Shown here: positions 8,769-17,593 of the stretch, in pieces
How positions within the stretch are numbered: position 1 is the first letter of the stretch
Layout of the letters: every line of letters starts with the position of its first letter
DNA from: Chlorobium sp.
Lineage (GTDB): Bacteria > Bacteroidota > Chlorobiia > Chlorobiales > Chlorobiaceae
Direction of reading: 5' to 3'
NCBI GenBank assembly: GCA_005843815.1
Contig: SZYA01000002.1
Span: 1 to 56,719 of the forward strand
DNA: 56,719 nucleotides
Translations under genes and position numbers: made by a program
Notes under the pieces: model-generated
The model's database searches: none
What the model saw: only the letters and a program-made list of their open reading frames with translations
What the model was told of the DNA's origin: nothing

Positions 8769-8898
8769 GATTATATTTTGGTGTATTGTACGCATCCTCT
8801 TTCAGGTGAACGTTATGCTGCAATATTTTCTTTTGAAGTCATGCCTGATCTGATCTTTCAGTGTCTATGATATTACAATAATTAGAGCGAACCACTCC

Positions 8899-10452
8899 AT
8901 GAATTACGGTTTTGTTATTGATGCCCGGAAATGTATCGGATGCCACGCCTGCACGGTAGCATGCAAATCCGAAAACCAGGTGCCTCTCGGTGTAAACCGC
9001 ACTTGGGTGAAATATGTTGAAAAGGGTACATTTCCCGACAGCAGAAGATATTTTACTGTTCTTCGGTGCAACCATTGCGCGGAACCGCCCTGTGTCGATA
9101 TCTGTCCTGTCGAGGCTCTGCACCGTCGGGAAGATGGTATTGTCGATTTTGACCAGCGTCGCTGTATTGGCTGTAAAGCCTGCTCCCAAGCCTGTCCTTA
9201 TGGAGCTCTCTATATGGATCCCGAGACGCACACCTCCGCAAAATGCAATTATTGTGCCCATAGAAAAGAGGTGGGGCTGAAGCCAGCCTGTGTTGCGATT
9301 TGTCCCCAGCAGGCAATTGTGGCTGGTGATCTTGATGATCCTCGCAGTGAGATCGCTCGCCTTGTGGCAAAAGAGCAGACGATGGTGCGCAAGCCCGAAA
9401 AGGGTACTTCGCCAAAACTCTACTATATCAATGGGGATGGTGCGTCGCTTGATCCTCTTGAGGTTTCGGAGGTCAACGGATATCTCTGGAGCGAACAGTC
9501 TCGCGGGGTTGGCCATTTTGCGGGCAAGCACTTTGTCAAACCTGCAAAAAAATTGCTTCCATCATCAGGCGTTGATGGAAAACCAAAGGCCAGAAAGGTC
9601 TATGATATTCCTGCAAAAGGAGTGGTCTGGGGCTGGGAGGTTCCTGCTTATGTATGGTCGAAGGCTGTATCGTCAGGCTTGTTTCTGCTGATGTTTGTGT
9701 TGCAGACATTGCTGATGCATCACCTCTCCGATTCGCTGCAATGGGCTGTATGGGCAACTTCGCTTCTCTTTCTTGCCCTTACGGGAGGATTTCTTGTCAA
9801 AGATCTTGATCGACCCGAGCGTTTTTCTTCGGTGATGCTCCGTCCGCAGTTTGGTTCCTGGCTGGTGAAGGGTGGTTTGACAATTGCCGGATTTGGCGCA
9901 TTTCTTGCCTTGTGGGGAGTTGCAAAATATCTCGAATTGCCTCTTCTCGAACAGCTCTCGCTCTGGTGTGGTGCACTTTTTGCCCTTTTGACGGCTATCT
10001 ATACGGCATTTCTGTTTGGTTCAGCAAAGGGGAGAGACTTCTGGCAAAGCCCGATGCTGCTGTTGCATATATTCCTGAACTCACTGCTTGCAGGAGGTTC
10101 TGCCATGCTTGTTCTTGCCCTTTTGACCTCCAGCGCTGCTGACCTCTCTGAAACGCTCAGGCCTGCTCTTGCCGGTGGTTTTGTTCTCCATATTCTTGTG
10201 ATGCTTTCTGAACTTTTAGGCAAGCATCCCTCGAAATCTGCAGAACGGGCAGCGGAGGTGATTCTGCATGGCTCACTGAAACAACCGTTCTGGTATGGGA
10301 GCTTCTTGCTGGGCAATGTTCTGCCTCTTCTGTTGTGTCTTGCTTTTGCCGATCCTGTTATCCTTGCCGTCGCTGCCATTTTTGGACTTTGCGGTGTCTT
10401 CTACACAGAAAAAGTCTGGATTCATGCGCCGCAAACCGTCCCGTTAAGTTAA
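8899..10452 (+). CDS. soeBC: Fused FeS / NrfD-type membrane subunit of a SoeABC-like (PSR-like) complex
   Basis: A 517-residue fusion. Residues 1-150 form a DMSO-reductase-type ferredoxin subunit with four Cys clusters (C12/15/18/22, C57/60/65/69, C89/92/95/99, C116/119/131/135). Residues about 255-510 form an NrfD/PsrC-like membrane domain with about eight hydrophobic segments. The N-terminus has no signal peptide, so the FeS part faces the cytoplasm. With the downstream molybdenum subunit, which also lacks a Tat signal, it resembles the cytoplasmic sulfite:quinone oxidoreductase SoeABC and the fused polysulfide-reductase-like complexes reported in green sulfur bacteria. Sulfite oxidation feeding electrons to quinone is inferred from family and context. 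Confidence 0.78.
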   Translation: MNYGFVIDARKCIGCHACTVACKSENQVPLGVNRTWVKYVEKGTFPDSRRYFTVLRCNHCAEPPCVDICPVEALHRREDGIVDFDQRRCIGCKACSQACPYGALYMDPETHTSAKCNYCAHRKEVGLKPACVAICPQQAIVAGDLDDPRSEIARLVAKEQTMVRKPEKGTSPKLYYINGDGASLDPLEVSEVNGYLWSEQSRGVGHFAGKHFVKPAKKLLPSSGVDGKPKARKVYDIPAKGVVWGWEVPAYVWSKAVSSGLFLLMFVLQTLLMHHLSDSLQWAVWATSLLFLALTGGFLVKDLDRPERFSSVMLRPQFGSWLVKGGLTIAGFGAFLALWGVAKYLELPLLEQLSLWCGALFALLTAIYTAFLFGSAKGRDFWQSPMLLLHIFLNSLLAGGSAMLVLALLTSSAADLSETLRPALAGGFVLHILVMLSELLGKHPSKSAERAAEVILHGSLKQPFWYGSFLLGNVLPLLLCLAFADPVILAVAAIFGLCGVFYTEKVWIHAPQTVPLS

Positions 10453-10471
10453 AACAAGTGCTGGAGAAACT

Positions 10472-13333
10472 ATGAGTTATACCCATAAACCAACAGTTAT
10501 TGAAACGATAGCAGAAAAGCTGCATCTTATCCCTGATCTCCATACTGAAGGGGAGGGTCCAGCAGTGAAAAGTGCGGCCGTTAATGGCGAGCAGGTTAAT
10601 TGCCCGCCACCCGATCAGTGGGACAACTGGGTGGAGTACGATTCCAAAAGCTGGCCTGAGCGCAAGTCAAAAGAGTATATGATTATTCCGACAGCCTGTT
10701 TCAATTGTGAGGCAGGTTGTGGACTTCTGGCTTATGTTGACAAGGAGAGCATGACGATGCGCAAGCTGGTCGGTAATCCCTACCATCCGGCAAGCCGGGG
10801 CAGAAACTGTGCCAAAGGGCCAGCGACCCTCAACCAGATTGAGGACACTGACCGTGTACTCTACCCAATGAAGCGGTCTGGAAAAAGAGGTGGTGGCAAG
10901 TGGGATCGGGTAAGCTGGGACAGTGTGCTGGATGATATTGCAGGACGAATGCGCAAGGCCATACAGGAGGGTCGCAACAACGAAATTTCTTACCATGTCG
11001 GTCGTCCGGGACATGAAGGCTTCATGGAATGGGTATTGAGGGCGTGGAATGTGGATGGTCATAACAGCCACACCAATGTCTGTTCATCAGGCGCACGCTT
11101 CGGATACGCAATCTGGGAAGGACTTGATCGCCCTTCACCTGATTATACCAATGCCAAATTTATGCTTCTGGTGAGTGCTCACCTTGAATCGGGGCACTAT
11201 TTCAACCCTCATGCCCAGCGCATTGTTGAGGCCAGAATGAAAGGTGCCAAACTTGCGGTGCTCGATCCTCGTCTTTCAAACACGGCGAGTATGTCGGACT
11301 ACTGGATGCCGAGTTTTCCCGGCAGTGAGCCCGCGATTTTGCTTGCCATGGCAAAGGTTCTTCTTGATGAAGGGATCTACAATCGCGACTACCTTGAAAA
11401 CTGGGTGAACTGGAAGGAGTACCTGCAGCAGGATTATCAGGGGAGTCCGGTAACCTTTGAAAACTTCATAGAGGCTCTCAAAAAAGAGTACAGTGCCTAC
11501 ACACCGGAGTATGCAGAAAAAGAGAGTGGTGTCAAGGCGGCAATGATTGTAGAGGTTGCCCGCAAGATAGGTGAGGCTGGTACGCAGTTTGCCACACATG
11601 TGTGGCGTAGCGCAAGCAGCGGTAACCTTGGTGGCTGGGCCGTGTCACGCACCCTCCATTTTTTGAACGTTTTGACCGGCAGTGTTGGCACTCCGGGCGG
11701 AACGTCACCAAGCGCCTGGAACAAGTTCCACCCCGATGTTCATGCCAAACCGAAACCACAGACCTTCTGGAACACACTCCAGTTGCCGGATGAGTATCCT
11801 CTTGCTCACTTTGAGCTGAGCTTCCTGCTGCCCCATTTTCTGAAAGAGGGTCGCGGCAAACTTGATGTCTATTTTACCAGAGTCTTTAATCCTGTCTGGA
11901 CCTATCCTGACGGTTTTTCATGGATCGAGGCGCTGGAGGATGAATCAAAAATCGCTCTTCATGCGGCGCTTACTCCAACCTGGAGCGAAACCGCCTATTT
12001 TGCTGATTATGTTTTGCCGATGGGCCACTCCGCTGAGCGGCACGATCTTATCAGTTATGAAACCCATGCAGGCAAGTGGATTGCTTTTCGTCAGCCGGTT
12101 CTTCGCGTTGCTCATGCTAAAATGGGACACCCGGTTGAGTATACCTGGCAGGCAAATACCGGTGAGGTGTGGGAAGAGGATGAGTTCTGGATTGAGCTTA
12201 CCTGGCGTATCGATCCGGATGGAAGTCTCGGCATAAAGCAGTATTGCATGTCGCCTTACCGTCCTGGTGAAAAGATCACTATTGAAGAGTATTACCGTTA
12301 TATCTTTGAGCGTGTTCCCGGTCTGCCGGAAAAGGCGGCTAAAGAGGGACTGACAGCATTGGAATACATGCAGAAGTATGGTGCCTTTGAGGTTGAAACC
12401 AATGTCTACAAGGTTAATGAAAGAGCTGTATCACCCGCTGATATGCAGGATTCAGCAGTGGATCAGTATACAGGTTTGATAACCAAAAATGGTAAATCAA
12501 TCGGTGTTCAGGTTGCAGGTATACCTTGTACAGGTTTTCCTACACCATCTCGCAAACAGGAGTTTTACTCCCAAACGATGGTCGACTGGAAATGGCCTGA
12601 ATATCGTCTTCCAGCCTACATTAAAAGCCATGTGCATCAGGAGATTATGAACCGGAGCAAGGGTGAGTTTGCGCTTGTCCCTACCTTCCGTCTGCCAGTG
12701 TTGATTCACTCCCGTTCCGGAAATGCCAAATGGCTTGCAGAGATTGCGCACCGTAACCCGGTATGGATGAATGCCTCTGATGCAAAGAGTCTCGGTTTTG
12801 AAGATGGCGACCTCATCCGTGTGAACACTGATATAGGCTTTTTTATCAACAGGGCCTGGGTGACTGAAGGTATTCGTCCCGGGGTTGTTGCCTGTTCGCA
12901 CCACATTGGCCGCTGGCGCAGGGAGCAGGATCCTGCTGCCAACCGTTGGTCAACCAACCGGGTACAGATCAAGCGCGAAGGGGGCGGTAAATGGAAAATG
13001 AGAGTTGAGGAGAGTATTGAGCCTTATGAGAGCAGCGATCCTGATTCAACCAGAATCTTCTGGTCTGATGGCGGTGTGCACCAGAACATCACCTTCCCGG
13101 TTCATCCAGATCCGATCAGCGGCATGCACTGCTGGCACCAGAAGGTGCGTATCGAAAAAGCGCATGAAGAGGATCGTTACGGTGACGTTTTTGTTGATAC
13201 GGAGCGTTCACACCAGATTTACAAGGAGTGGCTTGCCATGACAAGGCCTGCACCGGGCCCTGATGGTCTTCGCCGTCCTCTCTGGATGGGGCGCCCATTC
13301 AGGCCCGATGAAAAGACCTTCTACATTTCATAA
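10472..13333 (+). CDS. soeA: Molybdopterin oxidoreductase, SoeA/PsrA-like catalytic subunit
   Basis: A 953-residue molybdenum enzyme of the DMSO reductase family. The N-terminal [4Fe-4S] site is C76/C79/C83/C113 (CFNCEAGC ... RNCAKGPA), and the likely molybdenum ligand is C204 in SHTNVCSSGAR. The MopB C-terminal dinucleotide-binding domain starts near residue 740 (NPVWMNASDAKSLGFEDGDLIRV). No twin-arginine signal is present; about 70 ordinary soluble residues precede the FeS site, so the enzyme should be cytoplasmic. It follows the fused FeS-membrane subunit by 19 bases. Most likely it oxidises sulfite released by DsrAB; polysulfide or thiosulfate chemistry cannot be excluded from sequence alone. 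Confidence 0.78.
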   Translation: MSYTHKPTVIETIAEKLHLIPDLHTEGEGPAVKSAAVNGEQVNCPPPDQWDNWVEYDSKSWPERKSKEYMIIPTACFNCEAGCGLLAYVDKESMTMRKLVGNPYHPASRGRNCAKGPATLNQIEDTDRVLYPMKRSGKRGGGKWDRVSWDSVLDDIAGRMRKAIQEGRNNEISYHVGRPGHEGFMEWVLRAWNVDGHNSHTNVCSSGARFGYAIWEGLDRPSPDYTNAKFMLLVSAHLESGHYFNPHAQRIVEARMKGAKLAVLDPRLSNTASMSDYWMPSFPGSEPAILLAMAKVLLDEGIYNRDYLENWVNWKEYLQQDYQGSPVTFENFIEALKKEYSAYTPEYAEKESGVKAAMIVEVARKIGEAGTQFATHVWRSASSGNLGGWAVSRTLHFLNVLTGSVGTPGGTSPSAWNKFHPDVHAKPKPQTFWNTLQLPDEYPLAHFELSFLLPHFLKEGRGKLDVYFTRVFNPVWTYPDGFSWIEALEDESKIALHAALTPTWSETAYFADYVLPMGHSAERHDLISYETHAGKWIAFRQPVLRVAHAKMGHPVEYTWQANTGEVWEEDEFWIELTWRIDPDGSLGIKQYCMSPYRPGEKITIEEYYRYIFERVPGLPEKAAKEGLTALEYMQKYGAFEVETNVYKVNERAVSPADMQDSAVDQYTGLITKNGKSIGVQVAGIPCTGFPTPSRKQEFYSQTMVDWKWPEYRLPAYIKSHVHQEIMNRSKGEFALVPTFRLPVLIHSRSGNAKWLAEIAHRNPVWMNASDAKSLGFEDGDLIRVNTDIGFFINRAWVTEGIRPGVVACSHHIGRWRREQDPAANRWSTNRVQIKREGGGKWKMRVEESIEPYESSDPDSTRIFWSDGGVHQNITFPVHPDPISGMHCWHQKVRIEKAHEEDRYGDVFVDTERSHQIYKEWLAMTRPAPGPDGLRRPLWMGRPFRPDEKTFYIS

Positions 13334-13346
13334 ACGAGAGAGAGTA

Positions 13347-14300
13347 ATGGATCACAGGATTTACAGAACGTTCGGATCAATTTCTTTTCTGACTGTATTC
13401 ACTCTGCTGCTGCTGCTGCCTGCAGCAGCTTTCGGGGTACAGACTCCTCCTCCAGTACAGACGGAATGGTGGGTTTGGGAGATTGCACTCTTCGTCTTTT
13501 CATTTTTTCTGGGGATCATTGCCGTTATAGCCGGGGTTGGAGGTGGGGTGCTCTTTGTTCCGATCGTCAGCAGTTTTTTTCCCTTCCACATCGACTTTGT
13601 CAGGGGAGCGGGATTGCTGGTAGCACTTTCCGGAGCACTTTCTGCGGGCTCTCCCTTGCTGAAAAAGGGACTTGCCAATCTCAAGCTGGCTCTTTCCATG
13701 GCACTGATTGCCTCTATCAGCTCAATAGCAGGAGCTATGGTCGGGCTGGCCATGCCGGAAAATGTTGTGCAGTTATCACTTGGTGCTACAATTCTCGGTA
13801 TTTCCGTGATTATGCTGCTTTCAAAAAACTCTGCTTATCCTGAAATATCTGAGCCAGATACGCTTTCAAAAATATTACATATCTATGGTATCTATTACGA
13901 TGAACAGCTTAAAAAAGATGTCAGTTGGCAGATCCATCGCACCCCTGTTGGAATTCTTCTGTTTATTGTGATTGGATTCATGGCTGGTATGTTCGGGCTT
14001 GGCGCTGGATGGGCAAATGTACCAGTATTCAACCTTGTTCTTGGGGCGCCTCTGAGAGTTTCCGTGGCCACAAGCATTTTTGTACTCTCTATCAATGATA
14101 CTGCAGCCGCATGGGTCTATCTGCACAAGGGAGCGGTACTCCCTCTTATTGCAGTTCCATCAATTGCCGGGATGATGATAGGGACAAAAATTGGTGCCAG
14201 ACTGCTGACAAAGGTTCATACTCGTGTTGTCAGAAAGCTTGTTATCACACTCTTGGCTGCTGCTGGATTAAGAGCTCTCTTAAAAGGATTCGGAATCTGA
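13347..14300 (+). CDS. TauE/SafE-family membrane exporter (sulfite or organosulfonate anion)
   Basis: A 317-residue inner-membrane protein with an N-terminal hydrophobic leader and about eight membrane segments. The duplicated TauE signature appears as GVGGGVLFVPIV near residue 65 and GLGAGWANVPVFNLVLGAPLRVSVATS near residue 220. A central hydrophilic loop (SEPDTLSKIL) separates the halves. The start at 13347 has GAGAGAGAG upstream and is 11 bases after the soeA stop; earlier in-frame starts lie inside soeA. Placed directly after the Soe-like subunits, it probably exports sulfite or a related anion and so relieves sulfite toxicity. Confidence 0.8.
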   Translation: MDHRIYRTFGSISFLTVFTLLLLLPAAAFGVQTPPPVQTEWWVWEIALFVFSFFLGIIAVIAGVGGGVLFVPIVSSFFPFHIDFVRGAGLLVALSGALSAGSPLLKKGLANLKLALSMALIASISSIAGAMVGLAMPENVVQLSLGATILGISVIMLLSKNSAYPEISEPDTLSKILHIYGIYYDEQLKKDVSWQIHRTPVGILLFIVIGFMAGMFGLGAGWANVPVFNLVLGAPLRVSVATSIFVLSINDTAAAWVYLHKGAVLPLIAVPSIAGMMIGTKIGARLLTKVHTRVVRKLVITLLAAAGLRALLKGFGI

Positions 14301-14315
14301 CTTTAAACATATACG

Positions 14316-14729
14316 ATGAAACAAGAACTTCATGCAAACAGGGTTCAGTTGAGCTATGCCACTGTTCTCTTCTGGACTTCGACTTTAGGAATTATTTTTA
14401 TTATTGCAGGCTATCTGACCTATGTCCTTCAGTTGCTTCCCTCGGCGGTTTCTCCCGCTGAGGTTGCTTTGCATTGGCATCTTCGGGCAGCAGAGTTGCA
14501 CAAAGTGGTTGCTGTTCCTTCAGGATGGGATTGGCTTACTCAGTTGGGTCGGGGTGATGTCATCAGTTACGCTTCAATTGTCTATCTTTCATCGGTGACC
14601 ATGTTCTGTCTTGCTGTTATTATTCCTGCTTTTGTTAAGGAAAAAGATTTCATTTATACCGTTTTAACATTGCTTCAGGTTACAGTTCTTCTTTTTGTCG
14701 CAGCAGGGGCTTTTTCAGGAGGACATTGA
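14316..14729 (+). CDS. Small membrane protein next to TauE (DUF1634-like)
   Basis: A 137-residue protein with three predicted membrane helices (about residues 22-40, 85-103 and 113-131). The first loop contains ALHWHLRAAELHKVV, rich in His. The second half (GDVISYASIVYLSSVTMFCLAVIIPAFVKEKDF) resembles DUF1634 proteins, which are often encoded beside TauE-type permeases. A role as accessory subunit of the exporter is inferred. No ribosome site stronger than weak is visible before the ATG. Confidence 0.6.
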   Translation: MKQELHANRVQLSYATVLFWTSTLGIIFIIAGYLTYVLQLLPSAVSPAEVALHWHLRAAELHKVVAVPSGWDWLTQLGRGDVISYASIVYLSSVTMFCLAVIIPAFVKEKDFIYTVLTLLQVTVLLFVAAGAFSGGH

Positions 14730-14752
14730 CAATCCTGAAACTTATGCGATTG

Positions 14753-14764
14753 GTCTCGCGAGAC
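14753..14764. promoter_or_regulatory. Perfect 12-bp palindrome, possible operator
   Basis: GTCTCGCGAGAC is a perfect palindrome in the 77-base gap before dsrE2. A TTGACA hexamer at 14726-14731 lies 21 bases upstream, so a bound protein would cover the expected -10 region, although no good -10 is visible. Regulator unknown. Confidence 0.35.
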
Positions 14765-14806
14765 AGATTTAATTATTTAATACAAACGTAAACAAAGAAA
14801 ATAACC

Positions 14807-15316
14807 ATGGCTGATACAAAAAAACTTGCAATTATTGCATCCCAGGGGTCACTTGACTGGGCATACCCTCCATTTATCCTTGCTTCAACAGCCGCAGCCA
14901 TGGATATGGAAGCGGTCATTTTCTTTACTTTTTACGGCTTGCCATTGCTTAAAAAGGAGATTGAGGCAAAAGTCTCTCCTCACAGTAATCCGGCAATGCC
15001 CATGAAAATGCCCTTTGGCAGCAAGGAGTTCCAGTCGATTAACTGGCCGATTCCAAACATCATATCAGGGAATGTTCCTGGTTTCGACAATATGGCGACC
15101 ATGCTGATGAAGGAGACTTTCAAAAAGAAAGGAGTTGCTACAATTGAACAGCTTCGGGGAATGTGTCAGGAGTTCGGTGTTCGCTTTATTGCCTGCCAGA
15201 TGACCATGGAGGTTTTCGGCTTTGAAAAAGAGGAGTTCATTGACGGAGTTGAATACGGCGGTGCGGCAACTTTTCTTGAATACGCGGCTGATGCCAATAT
15301 TTCGCTTTTTATCTGA
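14807..15316 (+). CDS. dsrE2: DsrE2-type sulfur carrier protein
   Basis: A 169-residue member of the DsrE/DsrF/DrsH-like family. Two Cys are placed as in DsrE2: C120 (RGMCQEFG) and C130 (RFIACQMTMEVFG). The early hydrophobic segment PPFILASTAAAMDMEAVIFFTF is typical and may give membrane contact. DsrE2, rhodanese and TusA genes travel together in sulfur oxidisers, where they relay sulfane sulfur into the Dsr pathway. Here they lie immediately upstream of dsrN. Role in relay is inferred from family and context. Confidence 0.85.
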   Translation: MADTKKLAIIASQGSLDWAYPPFILASTAAAMDMEAVIFFTFYGLPLLKKEIEAKVSPHSNPAMPMKMPFGSKEFQSINWPIPNIISGNVPGFDNMATMLMKETFKKKGVATIEQLRGMCQEFGVRFIACQMTMEVFGFEKEEFIDGVEYGGAATFLEYAADANISLFI

Positions 15317-15334
15317 CATAAAAATTTCCTGATT

Positions 15335-15802
15335 ATGGTGCGTTATATTGAACTTATTCGGCACTGTTTATCAGATATTCAAGAAATTATGCCTTGGGAT
15401 CTCGTTGATCGTATGAAAGCGAACCCCGATCTGCTGATCCTTGATGTGCGTGAACCTTATGAATTTGATGACATGCATATTCATGGTTCAATGAATGTGC
15501 CAAGGGGTATACTTGAATCGGCATGCGAATGGGATTTTGAGGATACTGTGCCTGAATTGGTGAAGGCAAGACAGAGAGAAGTTATTGTTGTTTGTCATTC
15601 CGGTCATCGCAGTATTCTTGCTGTTCATTCCATGCAGTTGCTTGGTTATGAACATGTTGTCTCTTTACGGACAGGGTTGAGGGGCTGGAATGATTATGAG
15701 GAACCGCTTGTGAGCAGCGCAGAAACGGTTGTTGATTCTGCTGAGGCGGATGATTATTTTGTCGCCAGGTTGCGGCCAGAACAAATGGCGCCGAGAAGCT
15801 GA
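15335..15802 (+). CDS. rhd: Rhodanese-like sulfurtransferase
   Basis: A 155-residue single-domain rhodanese. Residues 33-56 (LLILDVREPYEFDDMHIHGSMN) are the usual first motif, and the active-site loop CHSGHRS starts with the persulfide-forming C87. It sits between dsrE2 and tusA, so the likely job is moving sulfane sulfur onto TusA in the cytoplasm. The chosen ATG has no clear ribosome site; an internal ATG at 15389 (MPWDLVDRM) is an alternative. The C-terminal 30 residues (SSAETVVDSAEADDY) lie outside the domain. Confidence 0.85.
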   Translation: MVRYIELIRHCLSDIQEIMPWDLVDRMKANPDLLILDVREPYEFDDMHIHGSMNVPRGILESACEWDFEDTVPELVKARQREVIVVCHSGHRSILAVHSMQLLGYEHVVSLRTGLRGWNDYEEPLVSSAETVVDSAEADDYFVARLRPEQMAPRS

Positions 15803-15848
15803 AATGATGTGTGCGATACATAAAATAATTTAAATCAGGAGGTTGAAA

Positions 15849-16085
15849 ATGAGCGAAATTGTAAGCCAGATGGAGTTGAATTGTGAAGGATTGAATTGTC
15901 CTTTGCCAATTTTGAAAACCAAAAAAGCTATTGATTCACTGAACAGTGGCGAGATACTGAAAATGACTGCAACCGATCCCGGTTCCGTTAGTGATATGGC
16001 TTCATGGGCAAAGCGTACAGGCCATGAACTTGTCTCACACACCGAGGTGTCAAACATTCATACTTTTTTGATTCGGAAGAAGTAA
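15849..16085 (+). CDS. tusA: TusA sulfur carrier protein
   Basis: A 78-residue small sulfur carrier. The diagnostic CPxP motif is at residues 17-20 (NCPLPILKTKKAI); C17 is the sulfur-binding Cys, with an additional C12. The ATG at 15849 is preferred over a TTG two codons earlier because of the AGGAGG site at 15837-15842. It ends the rhd-tusA relay unit and is followed after 15 bases by dsrN. Expected partners are the rhodanese, DsrE2 and DsrEFH/DsrC. Confidence 0.92.
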   Translation: MSEIVSQMELNCEGLNCPLPILKTKKAIDSLNSGEILKMTATDPGSVSDMASWAKRTGHELVSHTEVSNIHTFLIRKK

Positions 16086-16100
16086 AAGGGTAATGCCGTG

Positions 16101-17498
16101 ATGCGCAATTTCCCTCGCTTGATGGTATCTGCGGCCTGGAAAAGCTCCGGCAAGACAATGGTCAGCTTGGGTATCTTACGATATCTTGTGCGTCAGGGAG
16201 TTGCTGTCAGTAGTTTCAAGAAAGGTCCGGATTATATTGATCCTTCCTGGCACAAGCTGGCAAGTGGAAGCGAGTGCTATAATCTTGATCCTTACCTGAT
16301 GGGGAGTGACGCATGCCTTGATTCATTTCATAGAAATATCAGCGAGGATGGTACCACTTTCGCTCTTGTCGAAGGTAATCATGGCCTTCATGATGGTCTC
16401 TCCCTTGATGGATCTGACAGCAGCGCTGGCCTCGCGCTGATGCTTGATATGCCGGTTTTGGTGGTGGTTGACAGCAGAAAAACGAGCAGGGGAGTTGCTG
16501 CGCTTGTTTTGGGTATGCAGCAGATGTCGCCACGGGCTTGTATCCGTGGTGTGATTTTAAACCAGGTAAAAAGTTCACGTCAGGGGGAAAAGCAGAAACA
16601 GGCGATTGAGCACTATTGCAAGGTGCCCGTGTTGGGAATGATTCCGTTTGACAGCGATCTTGTTATACCAGAAAGGCATCTTGGGCTTACAACGGTTGGA
16701 GAAACTGTTGATGCAAACCTTTATATCGAGAGAGCGGCAGAAGCTCTCGATCGATATTGTGATATGAAGGCGCTTCTTGCACTGTTTTATGAAGCCCCTC
16801 CCATGGAGATGCGCGAGAATGCGGGTTTCGTGAAGAGCATTCAGGTACGAGCAAAAATAGGCGTTTTCAGGGATGCCGCCTTCTGTTTTTACTATCCTGA
16901 CAATTTGAGGGCATTAAGGGAAAACGGCGCTGAGCTTGTGTTCATTAATTCATTTACCTCTCATGCGTTGCCTGATGTCGATGCTCTCTATCTTGGCGGA
17001 GGGTTCCCTGAATCATTCTTTGAAATATTAAGCTCAAACAATGGGCTTTTGAAAGATGTTCGTGAACATGCAGAGGCGGGTATGCCGGTTTATGCAGAGT
17101 GTGGAGGCTTTATTTATCTTTGTCGTAATGCAACCTGGGGAGGCAGAACCTATCCTCTTGCCGGTATACTTCCATTTGAAATCGGGTTTGGGCATATTCC
17201 TGCCGGGCATGGATATCTTGATTTGAAGAGCAGCAGAGATTCTCCCTGGTTCAGAAAGGATGAACGGGTCAAGGCGCATGAGTTTCACTATTCCCGAGTG
17301 CTTGCGCCTGCAGGGGAGACTCTTTTTCAGTTTGAGGTTATCCGGGGGGCAGGAATAACGGGAAAACGTGATGGCGCGCTTCATCAGAATCTTTTTGCAT
17401 CGTTTGCACATCTGCATGTTTCAGGTAATCCTGGGTGGGCTGAGCGTTTTGTGCAGCTTGCCTTCGAATTTAAAACAGGATACAGGTTTTTGGTATAG
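16101..17498 (+). CDS. dsrN: DsrN, CobB-like glutamine-dependent amidotransferase (siroheme amidation)
   Basis: A 465-residue relative of cobyrinic acid a,c-diamide synthase. An ATP-binding P-loop (WKSSGKTMVS) opens the protein; the class I glutamine amidotransferase domain in the C-terminal half has the nucleophile in AECGG (C334). In sulfur oxidisers DsrN amidates siroheme to siroamide for DsrAB, and in green sulfur bacteria it heads the dsr cluster, exactly as here. It could also serve cobalamin synthesis, but the place argues for DsrN. Start: ATG 16101, with GTG 16098 as an equally possible start; AAAAGGG lies 7-10 bases upstream. Confidence 0.85.
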   Translation: MRNFPRLMVSAAWKSSGKTMVSLGILRYLVRQGVAVSSFKKGPDYIDPSWHKLASGSECYNLDPYLMGSDACLDSFHRNISEDGTTFALVEGNHGLHDGLSLDGSDSSAGLALMLDMPVLVVVDSRKTSRGVAALVLGMQQMSPRACIRGVILNQVKSSRQGEKQKQAIEHYCKVPVLGMIPFDSDLVIPERHLGLTTVGETVDANLYIERAAEALDRYCDMKALLALFYEAPPMEMRENAGFVKSIQVRAKIGVFRDAAFCFYYPDNLRALRENGAELVFINSFTSHALPDVDALYLGGGFPESFFEILSSNNGLLKDVREHAEAGMPVYAECGGFIYLCRNATWGGRTYPLAGILPFEIGFGHIPAGHGYLDLKSSRDSPWFRKDERVKAHEFHYSRVLAPAGETLFQFEVIRGAGITGKRDGALHQNLFASFAHLHVSGNPGWAERFVQLAFEFKTGYRFLV

Positions 17499-17548
17499 CT
17501 TCTTGAGTACTTTCAGAAAAGTGAAATTTATTTATTAAAATAGAACGC

Positions 17549-17593
17549 AAAAACAATTCTTTTGTTTTTAACTATATAGATATATAGTTTTTT
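17549..17593 (+). other. Two adjacent AT-rich inverted repeats between dsrN and dsrC
   Basis: AAAAACAA/TTGTTTTT (17549-17556, 17562-17569) is followed directly by AACTATAT/ATATAGTT (17570-17577, 17582-17589) and a T-run. The 222-base gap is much more AT-rich than the genes around it. It may end dsrN transcripts and hold a separate dsrC promoter, or serve as a protein-binding site. Confidence 0.4.

Larger units (their letters stand above)
8467..8898. other. Long AT-rich intergenic region before the Soe-like operon
   Basis: About 430 bases separating the liv operon from the sulfur island. It holds one short open frame on the minus strand (8521-8697) and a possible promoter (8740-8768). The last 150 bases are clearly AT-rich. 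No RNA gene or repeat was recognised here. Confidence 0.5.
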
